From positions 1-21,056 of the forward strand of contig SHLU01000013.1 in NCBI GenBank assembly GCA_004282995.1: a stretch of 21,056 nt of DNA. The letters are read 5' to 3'. Origin of the DNA: Sphingomonadaceae bacterium (GTDB taxonomy: Bacteria > Pseudomonadota > Alphaproteobacteria > Sphingomonadales > Sphingomonadaceae). The notes under the pieces are model-generated. The model did not search any database. It was not told the DNA's origin and was given only the letters and a program-made list of their open reading frames with translations. The position numbers and the translations under genes are program-made. Below, piece by piece: positions 14,375 through 21,056 of this stretch. Every line of letters starts with the position of its first letter. Positions within the stretch are counted from its first letter, which is position 1.

Positions 14375-15049
14375 ATGAGTCGAAAGACCCCTCTTATTGG
14401 CCTTGCCGCGATTGTTGCCGGGGCCGTTGCCATGGTCGGTAGCGCCGAAGCATATGGTGCTAACGCCCAGCAAACCGAAGTGGCCCTCGCCACCGAGGCG
14501 CCGATGGTCGAAGAGACCGTCCCTGTTGTCTTCGTGACCGAAGAAGTGGCTCAGCCGCTGCCGGAAACCGAAGCCATCGCTGAAACGTCTCAAGACGTGG
14601 CGGAAAATTCCCAGGATAATGCGTTCGAGGCAGACTCGCTGCGCGAACTACTGACCCAGGTCGACGCTCCAAGCGAATTATCGCGCCAGATGGAATGCCT
14701 TGCGGGCGCGGTCTATTTCGAATCGCGCGGTGAGCCGATCAACGGCCAGCTCGCGGTAGCGCAGGTTGTCATCAATCGGGCAGAGTCTAATGTCTTCCCG
14801 GCTGACTATTGCGGCGTCGTCTATCAGCGCGCGCAGTTCTCCTTCGTAAAGAAGGGCCGCATGCCCCGCATTGCGCGTGGTTCGGGCGCTTGGCGCAAGG
14901 CCAAGAAGATCGCCCGCATCGCTCATGAGGGTCTGTGGGAAAGCGAAGCGCAGGATTCGCTCTACTTCCACGCCAATTACGTGAAGCCCAAGTGGAGCTA
15001 TCGCAAGCAGACGCGAGCCACGATCAAGACGCATATCTTCTACCGCTAA
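14375..15049 (+). CDS. SleB/CwlJ-type cell wall hydrolase
   Basis: A 224-residue exported peptidoglycan hydrolase (Hydrolase_2 family). A signal peptide covers about 1-26 (LIGLAAIVAGAVAMVGSAEA), followed by an acidic, low-complexity linker (about 33-98) and the SleB domain (105-224). The domain shows CLAGAVYFESRGE with catalytic Glu116, then FPADYC. Cys108 and Cys146 could form a disulphide. ATG at 14375 gives the signal peptide directly; TTG at 14366 is possible. In Gram-negatives these enzymes act in the periplasm on septal or lateral wall. It is transcribed alone and ends at a strong terminator. Confidence 0.88.
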   Translation: MSRKTPLIGLAAIVAGAVAMVGSAEAYGANAQQTEVALATEAPMVEETVPVVFVTEEVAQPLPETEAIAETSQDVAENSQDNAFEADSLRELLTQVDAPSELSRQMECLAGAVYFESRGEPINGQLAVAQVVINRAESNVFPADYCGVVYQRAQFSFVKKGRMPRIARGSGAWRKAKKIARIAHEGLWESEAQDSLYFHANYVKPKWSYRKQTRATIKTHIFYR

Positions 15050-15080
15050 GGCCATCAGGCTCTGGCGTAAGCGCTAATAT

Positions 15081-15123
15081 AAAAGGCCCCCTTGCACCGG
15101 ACGGGATGCAAGGGGGCCTTTTT
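15081..15123. terminator. Strong bidirectional Rho-independent terminator
   Basis: A 16-base left arm starting AAAAGGCCCCCTTGCA pairs perfectly with TGCAAGGGGGCCTTTT (15107-15122) across a 10-base loop. The T-run at the right end serves the cell-wall hydrolase, and the A-run at the left end gives a U-tract for leftward transcripts from xth, which stops 34 bases away. It insulates the two convergent genes. Confidence 0.93.
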
Positions 15124-15156
15124 CATCTGAGATGGTTATCGGCGGTCAGCCCTCCG

Positions 15157-15930
15157 CTAGTCGCCGATTTCGACCCAGACCGGGGTATGATCGCTCGCCT
15201 TTTCGCGGCCACGATACTCTTTGTCGACACCAACGGCAGTGAGCCGGTCGGCCAGCTCGGGCGAGAGCAGGCAATGGTCGATACGAAAGCCGTGATCTCG
15301 CTGCCATGCCCCGCGCTGGTAATCCCAATAGGTCCACACACCGCCGCGCGGATTGAGCGTACGCACTGCATCGGTCCAGCCGTCGGCCAGTATCCGCTGA
15401 TAGGCATTGCGGGATTCGGGCTGCATCAGCGCGTCATCCTGCATCGCCCGGACCGACCAGACATCGTCATTATGCGGGATAACATTGAAATCGCCGAGCA
15501 CGATGGTGGGCTGCTCACTCTCCCACAGGGTGCGCATCCTCGTCCGTAGCCGCTCCATCCAGGACAGCTTGTATTCGAACTTGGGGCCAGGGTGGGGATT
15601 GCCGTTGGGCAGGTAAAGATTGGCGATGCGGACCCCTGCGACATCGGCCTCGAGATAGCGGGAATGATCGTCGGTATCGTCCCCCGGCAGGCCGCGCTGC
15701 TTCTCCTCCGGTTTTGTCCCGTCGGCGAGGATGGCGACCCCGTTAAAGCTTTTCTGCCCATGCCAGATGGCGTGATAGCCGATCTTTTCGAACTCCGCGG
15801 CAGGGAAGCCCTCGTCCTGGGTCTTGATCTCTTGCAGGCAGGCAACTGCGGGCCGTGTTTCCTCGAGCCATTCGAGTAGCCGCGGCAGGCGGGCCTTGAT
15901 GCCATTGATATTGTAAGTTGCGATACGCAT
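15157..15930 (-). CDS. xth: Exodeoxyribonuclease III (AP endonuclease)
   Basis: A 257-residue member of the ExoIII/APE family that cuts DNA at abasic sites in base excision repair. The metal and catalytic residues are visible: Asn7 (YNING), Glu34 (QEIK), LPNGNP (108-112), Asp147 and Asn149 (LGDFN), and Asp247-His248 (SDHTP) near the end. Length is normal. The ATG at 15930 gives the classic MRIATYNING start though the ribosome site is poor. It follows the Fe-S carrier gene by 39 bases on the same strand and may share its transcript. Confidence 0.95.
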   Translation of the reverse strand: MRIATYNINGIKARLPRLLEWLEETRPAVACLQEIKTQDEGFPAAEFEKIGYHAIWHGQKSFNGVAILADGTKPEEKQRGLPGDDTDDHSRYLEADVAGVRIANLYLPNGNPHPGPKFEYKLSWMERLRTRMRTLWESEQPTIVLGDFNVIPHNDDVWSVRAMQDDALMQPESRNAYQRILADGWTDAVRTLNPRGGVWTYWDYQRGAWQRDHGFRIDHCLLSPELADRLTAVGVDKEYRGREKASDHTPVWVEIGD

Positions 15931-15969
15931 GGGGCAAGTTCATGCCCGATCGGCGCGCTGGCGTAAAAC

Positions 15970-16299
15970 CTAAATGCCGAAGCTGGATCCGCAGCCGCAA
16001 CCGGCGGAGGCCTGCGGGTTCTCTACCCGGAATGCAGCCCCGCCCAGCGATTCCACGAAATCAACCGTGCTGCCGGCAACCAGTTCGAGGCTCATCGGAT
16101 CGATAACCAGCTTTACGCCATCGGTATCGCTCTCACGGTCATCTGCCTCAAGTGTCTCGGCCAGTTCAAACCGGTACTGGAAACCCGAGCAGCCACCGCC
16201 ATCAACCGCCAGCCGCAGAATCGCGGGCTTACCCTGTTTCTCGGCAATGCTGCGCACGCGCGTGGCGGCGGCTCGGGTGAGGCTGGGCATGGTGGTCAT
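15970..16299 (-). CDS. erpA: A-type iron-sulfur cluster carrier (HesB/IscA/ErpA)
   Basis: A 109-residue A-type carrier that receives Fe-S clusters and hands them to apo-enzymes. The three cluster cysteines are in the family pattern: Cys37 in GGGCSGFQY and Cys101/Cys103 in GCGCGSSF. The segment FVESLGGAAFRVENPQA is also typical. AGGG lies just upstream of the ATG at 16299. ErpA is the usual name for this form in alphaproteobacteria, but IscA or SufA cannot be excluded from sequence alone, and no suf or isc genes are adjacent. Confidence 0.9.
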   Translation of the reverse strand: MTTMPSLTRAAATRVRSIAEKQGKPAILRLAVDGGGCSGFQYRFELAETLEADDRESDTDGVKLVIDPMSLELVAGSTVDFVESLGGAAFRVENPQASAGCGCGSSFGI

Positions 16300-16340
16300 C
16301 GCCCTGATGTAGTGCGCACGTGGTCCGGTCTCAAGCAGGG

Positions 16341-16772
16341 TCAGGCGGTCTGGATATAATCGCGCATCGCCTGTGCTTCGTGTTCAACCTCGTCGATCCG
16401 CGATTTTACGAGATCTCCGATCGAAACAAAGCCCGCAAAAATGCCATTATCAGTCACTGGTAGGTGGCGAATGCGACGCTGCGTCATCAGGCTGAGCGCC
16501 TCATCGACCTTAGTCGACTTTTCGACCGTAATGGCCGGAGCAGTCATCACCTGCGCGATGAGCATGTCGAGACAGGCGGTGCCTTCGTCAGCCAGCCGGT
16601 AGAGGACATCGCGCTCGGAGAAGATTCCGACGATCTGGCCGTCCTTCATCACCGGCAAGGCACCAATTCGCTTGCTGGCGAGAATGTCCACTGCCTCGCG
16701 CACTGGCTGTCCGGCATCGCAGGTGATGATATCCGATGGGTTGCGGCCGGCAATAAGCTGGGCGATTTCCAT
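16341..16772 (-). CDS. CBS-pair domain protein
   Basis: A 143-residue stand-alone protein with two CBS domains, about residues 8-65 (AVDILASKRIGALPVMKDGQ, then GIFSERDVLYRLA) and 75-132 (ALSLMTQRRIRHLPVTDNG, then GFVSIGDLVKSRID). Such proteins sense adenine nucleotides or similar ligands. GGAAGGAA precedes the ATG at good distance. It is divergent from the small membrane protein with a 100-bp shared upstream region. The partner it regulates is unknown. Confidence 0.9.
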   Translation of the reverse strand: MEIAQLIAGRNPSDIITCDAGQPVREAVDILASKRIGALPVMKDGQIVGIFSERDVLYRLADEGTACLDMLIAQVMTAPAITVEKSTKVDEALSLMTQRRIRHLPVTDNGIFAGFVSIGDLVKSRIDEVEHEAQAMRDYIQTA

Positions 16773-16872
16773 GTTTCGTGTTCCTTCCGTTGCGGCACAA
16801 ATATGCCACGGAACGTCCGTATTGGCGAATCGGCATGTTTACTGTCAGGCTGCGCCGATGCAGGAAGCTCGC

Positions 16873-17178
16873 ATGGTGCACAAATCCCCGCTCGACGATC
16901 CGGAAAACGCCGCCTTTGCCTGGGCGCGTTATCGGCGGCTGATGCGCTTCATGCTGCTGGCGACGATCGGCGTGGTGATCATTGCGCTGGGACTGCTCTA
17001 TACGCAGAACGAAGATATCTCTCCGCATTTCTTCATCGCGGTCGCGCTTGGCATCGGCTTTTCAATGATGCTGATGAGCGCGCTGATGGGATTGGTGTTC
17101 CTCTCCAACGGCACGGGCCACGACGATTCGGTCGACAACCGACTGCCTCGTCGTGGAAAGGGCGACGAGGCTGACTAG
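16873..17178 (+). CDS. Small two-TM membrane protein
   Basis: A 101-residue protein with two hydrophobic segments (FMLLATIGVVIIALGLLYT and FFIAVALGIGFSMMLMSAL), a short acidic loop between them, and charged cytoplasmic ends. The ATG at 16873 has AGGAAG at the right distance; an ATG at 16858 would add five residues. I do not recognise a named function. Its stop codon shares bases with the stop of the convergent ferredoxin gene, the two TAGs being read from opposite strands of CTAG. Confidence 0.72.
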   Translation: MVHKSPLDDPENAAFAWARYRRLMRFMLLATIGVVIIALGLLYTQNEDISPHFFIAVALGIGFSMMLMSALMGLVFLSNGTGHDDSVDNRLPRRGKGDEAD

Positions 17179-17561
17179 CGCGAAGGCTCACCTTCGGTCG
17201 AGCCGACGAGCCTGAACTCCTCGACCGGAATACCGCCTATCAAGTGTTCCTGGATGATCCGTTCGAGCACATCCTCGTTACAGGAATGATACCAGACCTT
17301 GTCCGGATAAACGACCGCGACCGGGCCAGCGGCGCAGATTTGCAGACAATCGGCCTTGGTCCGCTGAACGATGCCCTGCTCGGCCAGGCCCAGTTCCTTG
17401 AGCCGCCCCTTGAGATACTTCCAAGCGGCTTCGCCATCCTTGCGCCGGCAGCATTTCTGCTTCTCGCTTATCGCGCACAGGAAGATGTGCCGTTCGATCA
17501 TCTCGCCGCCGATCGAGCGCAGCGCCCGGCGCGCCTTGGCGATCTTCTTGTCGGACGTCAC
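17175..17561 (-). CDS. 2Fe-2S thioredoxin-like ferredoxin domain protein
   Basis: A 128-residue protein of the thioredoxin-fold (Shethna-type) 2Fe-2S ferredoxin family. The ligands are probably Cys29 and Cys38 (HIFLCAISEKQKCC, with an extra Cys37) plus Cys72 and Cys76 (DCLQICAAGP), followed by VAVVYPDKVWY. It is soluble and likely carries electrons, though the partner is unknown. A GTG start at 17561 overlaps the peptidase stop (GTGA) and adds a basic helix MTSDKKIAKARRALRSIGGE; an ATG at 17501 would give the bare domain. It is the downstream gene of the peptidase transcript. Confidence 0.83.
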   Translation of the reverse strand: MTSDKKIAKARRALRSIGGEMIERHIFLCAISEKQKCCRRKDGEAAWKYLKGRLKELGLAEQGIVQRTKADCLQICAAGPVAVVYPDKVWYHSCNEDVLERIIQEHLIGGIPVEEFRLVGSTEGEPSR

Positions 17562-19702
17562 TCCTCGGCCTCTCCGCCTTCCTTGAGCCAGCGATCGAGC
17601 CAGGCAAACACGGTCTGGTGCCATTGCAACGAGTTCTTCGCGCCCAGCACCCAATGGTTCTCCTCGGGGAAAACCAGAAGTTGTGCAGGGATCTCGCGTT
17701 CCTGCAGGGCGGTGAAGCTGGCCAGGCCCTGCGTATAAGGCACGCGGAAGTCTCTCTCGCCAGCTACAACCAACATCGGGGTCCGCCATTTGTCGACATA
17801 ATTGACCGGGTTCCAACGCTCGTAGGTGTCACGCGCTTGCGAGTACGAGCCTCCGAAGTCCCAGCGCGGAAACCACAATTCTTCGGTCGTGTAGTAAAAG
17901 CTGCGCATGTCGAACAGACCGTCATGCTGGACCAGGCACTTGAACCGGTCGGGCCAGTTGCCGGCGATCCAGTTGACCATGTAGCCGCCATAACTTGCAC
18001 CCATGGCACAGGCGCGGCTGCCATCGATTTGCGGATCGAGCTCGAGCGCGGCGGCGAGGCCTTTCTGCAGGTCTTCGAGTGGCTTGCCGCCCCAATCCTT
18101 GTTGATGGCGTCGGTGAAGGCCTGACCGTACCCGGTACTGCCGTGGAAATCGACCGAGATGACCGCATATCCCTGGCTCGCCAGCACCCGCGGGTTCCAG
18201 CGCGTCGACCAGCCATCATTGAACGAGCCCTGGGGCCCGCCATGGATGTAGAGGATGGCCGGGACCGGCCCCTTGGCCGCTTCGAGCTTGGTAATCTGGC
18301 CCCACACCGTATCTCCACCAGCGCCTTCGAAGCTGAACCGGGTGGTGACAGTCGATGCGAACTTGCCGACCTGGGCAGCTGCAACCTGGGAGATCGGCTT
18401 GGCCTGTTTCCAGTCTTGCGAGAGATAGAGTTCAGGCGGCGCCCCGATCGAATCGCGGGTAAACAGGAGGCGATTGCCAGCGAGCGGGGTGACATTGCCC
18501 AGATGCGCTTCGGTGCCAGCCATCAGGTCCAGCTTTTCGACGGCACCGCTGCGGGGATTGATACGGAAGGCGGGTGTGTCGAGCACATCCTGGGCCACGG
18601 CCACTATCCAGCGCGAATCTGGCGTCCAGGCGAGCGAGTGAAAGCTGCGGTCGTAATTGCCGGTCAGAGTACGAGTCGTGCCGCGGCGCAGATCGCGCAG
18701 CATTACCGTCAGCCGGTCGGCTTCATAGCCGGGTCGGGCCATAGCGAGGTAAGCGAGATAGCGACCGTCAGGCGACGGCACAGGCGAGATATCGGTGGCC
18801 TCGTTGCTGGCGGTGATATTGGTCGGAATTCCGCCGCCCACTGCGGCGCGGTAGATATCGAGATTGGTCGAAAGCGGCTCTTTTGAATCCGCGTTTCGGG
18901 CGACAAGATAGATTGCCTTGCCGTCGGGTGCCCAGGCGATGTCCTCACCGCCGCCGAACGGCTTGGTCGGCGTGTCACCGGTGACTGCGCCAGCCTCGCC
19001 TGACGGGCCGTCTAGCGCATTTCCGGCCCCGACAACCTTGCCCTTCTCGAGGGCAAATACGAAGACGCGCGAGTAGGTGCCGGGGGTCTCCCATGTATCC
19101 CAATGGCGGAAGAAGCCATCGGCCCCATCATAGAGCCGGCCGTTACCCGGGCCGGGCAAGTGCGCTTTGCCATCGCCCTCGCAGCCGAAGTTTGCACAAT
19201 CGCGGCCGATTTCGGCCCAGACCGCAACGGCGTTGCCCCTTGGCGAAAGCGCGAAACCCTCGATGGAGGTGCCCATGCTGGTGACCTGCACCGGATCGGT
19301 GGCCGTCCCATCGGCTTTCAGCGCAGCACGCCAGATCTCGACCGAGCCCTTGTCACCTTTGGCCCCATCGGTGGCGCGGTCGGAGAGAAAGAAGAGCATA
19401 TCGTCGGAGCCAAAGACCGGCGACCACGCCTTCCCGCCAAGGTCAAGCTCGACCGGGGCGGCTGCCAGATCGGTCAGGCTGCGGAGATAGAGTTTGCTCG
19501 TGCGCACCAGCGTTTCAGGATCGGTGGTGGTGACCGGAAAGACTGCGAAACGGCCGTCTTGGCTCGCTACCGGACTGCCGAGCCGTGGCATGGTGACGAG
19601 GTCACGGGCAGTCATGGGAGAAGCGGCTTCGTGCGCGAAAAGCGGTGTGCCGAGCGAAGTGGCGAGGCCCAGGGCAAGCGCCGTTCCGATGAATGTTCTC
19701 AT
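17558..19702 (-). CDS. Exported S9 family peptidase (DPP5/acyl-aminoacyl type)
   Basis: A 714-residue serine peptidase of the prolyl oligopeptidase family, S9C-like. Residues 1-23 form a signal peptide (GTALALGLATSLGTPLFA), so it acts in the periplasm. A beta-propeller with TolB/WD40-like repeats (SPDGRYLAYL, WAPDGKAIYLV, WTPDSRWIVAV) fills about 35-430. The alpha/beta-hydrolase domain carries the oxyanion segment YIHGGPQGSF, the nucleophile Ser570 in GASYGGYM, Asp651 in GERDFRVPY and His683 in EENHWV. The triad is complete. No clear ribosome site precedes the ATG. It probably trims dipeptides from oligopeptides; it ends overlapping the ferredoxin gene. Confidence 0.93.
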   Translation of the reverse strand: MRTFIGTALALGLATSLGTPLFAHEAASPMTARDLVTMPRLGSPVASQDGRFAVFPVTTTDPETLVRTSKLYLRSLTDLAAAPVELDLGGKAWSPVFGSDDMLFFLSDRATDGAKGDKGSVEIWRAALKADGTATDPVQVTSMGTSIEGFALSPRGNAVAVWAEIGRDCANFGCEGDGKAHLPGPGNGRLYDGADGFFRHWDTWETPGTYSRVFVFALEKGKVVGAGNALDGPSGEAGAVTGDTPTKPFGGGEDIAWAPDGKAIYLVARNADSKEPLSTNLDIYRAAVGGGIPTNITASNEATDISPVPSPDGRYLAYLAMARPGYEADRLTVMLRDLRRGTTRTLTGNYDRSFHSLAWTPDSRWIVAVAQDVLDTPAFRINPRSGAVEKLDLMAGTEAHLGNVTPLAGNRLLFTRDSIGAPPELYLSQDWKQAKPISQVAAAQVGKFASTVTTRFSFEGAGGDTVWGQITKLEAAKGPVPAILYIHGGPQGSFNDGWSTRWNPRVLASQGYAVISVDFHGSTGYGQAFTDAINKDWGGKPLEDLQKGLAAALELDPQIDGSRACAMGASYGGYMVNWIAGNWPDRFKCLVQHDGLFDMRSFYYTTEELWFPRWDFGGSYSQARDTYERWNPVNYVDKWRTPMLVVAGERDFRVPYTQGLASFTALQEREIPAQLLVFPEENHWVLGAKNSLQWHQTVFAWLDRWLKEGGEAEE

Positions 19703-19793
19703 GGAGGCGAGGGTCTAATCCTTCGCCACGTTCGCGCAAGCGCTTTGTCTTGGAAAAACCGTAGCGAATGCCACCGCAAGATTGCGGCGGGTT

Positions 19794-20285
19794 CTAGCCC
19801 CGCTTGCCGGCGACCCGCGAGATCTCGTCGCGGACCATGCGTTCAACCATTGGCGGCAGATGCTCGTCGAGCCATTGCGCCAGCATGGGACGCAACATTT
19901 CGCGGACCAGGCCTTCGATCGAGGTTTCGCCCGAACGCACGATCTGCGGCCTGGCTCCGGGCTCGGCCAGCATGGCCAACGCGGCGAGATTGTCGCGCAT
20001 CGAATCCCGCGCTGCTGCGGTCAACAACGGCTCTTCGTCGGACGCGTCATCGTCGCTGTCCGAAGCGTCGTCTTCAAATTCGTCGGCGGGCAGTTCAACC
20101 ATCGCTTCGGTTTCAAGTTCGAGCACTTCTTCCGCCTCTTCGGCATCGGCCGGTTCGGGCGCGTCTTCGGGCTCGCTATGGCGACGGCGGCGGGCTTCAA
20201 CCGCGCCTACACGGTTGTCGCGCGCGATCACTTTCTTGATCGATTCGAGTATTTCCTCGACCGAGGCTTCGCCGTCCTGGCGCAT
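19794..20285 (-). CDS. popZ: PopZ-like polar organising protein (DUF2497)
   Basis: A 163-residue protein with the three-part plan of PopZ. The N-terminal helix SVEEILESIKKVIARDN (8-24) matches the partner-binding helix. A disordered, very acidic middle (about 37-86, many Glu/Asp/Ala/Pro) follows. The C-terminal oligomerisation helices SIEGLVREMLRPMLAQWLDE (122-141) and LPPMVERMVRDEISRVAG (143-160) complete it. In Caulobacter PopZ anchors ParB-parS complexes at the pole. The ATG at 20285 has AGGGGA upstream; a TTG at 20303 is weaker. It starts 20 bases after the tolC stop, a common order, but valS does not follow here. Confidence 0.87.
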   Translation of the reverse strand: MRQDGEASVEEILESIKKVIARDNRVGAVEARRRRHSEPEDAPEPADAEEAEEVLELETEAMVELPADEFEDDASDSDDDASDEEPLLTAAARDSMRDNLAALAMLAEPGARPQIVRSGETSIEGLVREMLRPMLAQWLDEHLPPMVERMVRDEISRVAGKRG

Positions 20286-20305
20286 GCCGTTTCCCCTGCT
20301 CAAAT

Positions 20306-21056
20306 CTATGGCTGCGGTATCGATGCCGCAGCGCTGTCGGAAATGTCCGCATTTGCAGCGGGAATGTCAACGGTTCTCGTTGATTGCGCTACCGGATCCG
20401 GATCCCGGTCCCAATCCCAGAAGCGGCCATCGACCCGTTCGTAATTGACGATCGGGTCATATAACGCGCCGCCTTCAAGGGCGAGATCACGGGCCTCGGC
20501 TTTGCCCATCGCGGCCAGCAAAGCGAAGCCGGCGACATAAGCATTGCGCCGCGCCGTCACCAGCAGCGACCGTGCGCGCAGCAATTCCTGTTCGGCATTG
20601 AGCACGTCAAGAATCGAGCGGTTGCCAATCGAATTCTCCGCACGCACACCCTCGAGGCTCAGTTCAGCCGCTTCTACAGCCGCCTGCGAGCTCTCGATCA
20701 CTGCTTGCGAGGCATAATAGCTGGAATATGCCGCACGTACCGAGGCGATGACCTCGCGCTCGGCGGCGATCACTTGCTCGAGCGCGGCCGATTCACGGGC
20801 GACAGCCTGCCGCTGGCGCGCTGCGGGCAGTCCTCCCTGGAAAATCGGTACGGAGAAGCGCACACCTGCACTGGCGGTGGTCTCGGTCTGCGAAAGGGTA
20901 GGATTGCCGCCGCCCAGTGTCCCGAAATAGTCGGAATAGTCGAGCCCTGCGAACAGCGAGACCGAGGGCAGACGGCCCGAACCGGCCACCTCGACATCGA
21001 ACCCGGCTGCCTGGGCACGCTCGCGGGCGGCGATCAGGTCAGGGTTTTCCTCGAGC
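20306..21056 (-). CDS. TolC family outer-membrane efflux protein, 3' part
   Basis: The last 249 codons of a TolC-type outer-membrane channel; the 5' end lies beyond the window. The visible part begins LEENPDLIAARERAQAAGF, typical of the start of the second repeat, continues through PSVSLFAGLDYSDYFG (a strand) and long helical stretches (AVARESAALEQVIAAEREVIA), and has ENSIGNRSILDVLNAEQELL, the hallmark of the second repeat near the channel tip. The end is Pro/Ala rich (SIPQP). TolC proteins form trimeric exit ducts for type I secretion and drug efflux. It is immediately upstream of popZ on the same strand. Confidence 0.9.
   Translation of the reverse strand, partial: LEENPDLIAARERAQAAGFDVEVAGSGRLPSVSLFAGLDYSDYFGTLGGGNPTLSQTETTASAGVRFSVPIFQGGLPAARQRQAVARESAALEQVIAAEREVIASVRAAYSSYYASQAVIESSQAAVEAAELSLEGVRAENSIGNRSILDVLNAEQELLRARSLLVTARRNAYVAGFALLAAMGKAEARDLALEGGALYDPIVNYERVDGRFWDWDRDPDPVAQSTRTVDIPAANADISDSAAASIPQP

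Noticed and set aside
16317..16322. CACGTG core as a second parS
   Set aside because: The flanks (GTGCG and GTCCG) do not match TGTTC/GAACA; only the core is shared.
17618..18886. 422-codon plus-strand frame opposite the S9 peptidase
   Set aside because: Antisense to a peptidase with complete catalytic triad and propeller repeats; no independent support.
19774..19787. CCGCAA-GA-TTGCGG inverted repeat after popZ as a terminator
   Set aside because: The loop is too short for the full stem and no U-tract follows directly on the minus strand.
19103..20239. 378-codon plus-strand frame opposite peptidase and popZ
   Set aside because: It crosses two real minus-strand genes and an intergenic gap and is rich in Arg/Pro/Ala as expected of a shadow frame.

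Overview
The window reads as the replication-origin region of an alphaproteobacterial chromosome, most likely Sphingomonadales (Erythrobacter/Sphingomonas type). The case rests on GC-rich coding, the order [mnmE]-rho-hemJ-hemE-(gap)-PPDK regulator-maf-aroE-coaE-dnaQ, and families such as DUF6489, DUF1491 and a PopZ/DUF2497 protein. No mobile element, CRISPR array, tRNA or rRNA was seen. The species is inferred from gene content only.

Left part (1-5259). The first 46 bases look like the start of mnmE on the minus strand. A perfect 16-bp parS palindrome (39-54) lies across that start. Then come a DUF6489 gene (minus), an operon of dienelactone hydrolase, a membrane-anchored glutamate-synthase-domain oxidoreductase and an NTF2-like protein (plus), two small exported proteins of unknown function (minus), and a divergent LysR regulator whose start codon abuts a 10+10-bp inverted repeat. 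This block separates mnmE from rho, which are usually closer in alphaproteobacteria.

Origin (5312-8579). rho, hemJ and hemE run leftward. The 322-bp gap between hemE and the PPDK regulator is the only stretch over 300 bp without a gene. It holds an AT-rich block, two near-consensus DnaA boxes, five GANTC methylation sites and a perfect 14-bp palindrome. It is the best oriC candidate, and the genes on each side point away from it.

Right part (8580-14174). A tightly packed plus-strand series follows: PPDK/PEP-synthase regulator, maf, aroE and coaE (successive 4-base ATGA overlaps), then dnaQ, hpf, ptsN, a hotdog thioesterase and DUF1491. These genes serve central carbon control, shikimate and CoA synthesis, proofreading, ribosome hibernation and nitrogen-PTS signalling.

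Distal part (14375-21056). A SleB-type cell-wall hydrolase ends at a strong bidirectional terminator (15081-15123). Beyond it lie xth, an A-type Fe-S carrier and a CBS-pair protein (minus), a two-TM membrane protein (plus), a 2Fe-2S ferredoxin-like protein coupled to an S9 peptidase (minus), and a PopZ-like polar organiser directly downstream of a TolC-type outer-membrane protein cut by the window edge.

I did not find a clearly new multi-gene system. The points most worth following are the parS/oriC/PopZ layout with its GANTC cluster, a folded leader before rho, and the LysR operator next to two uncharacterised exported proteins.
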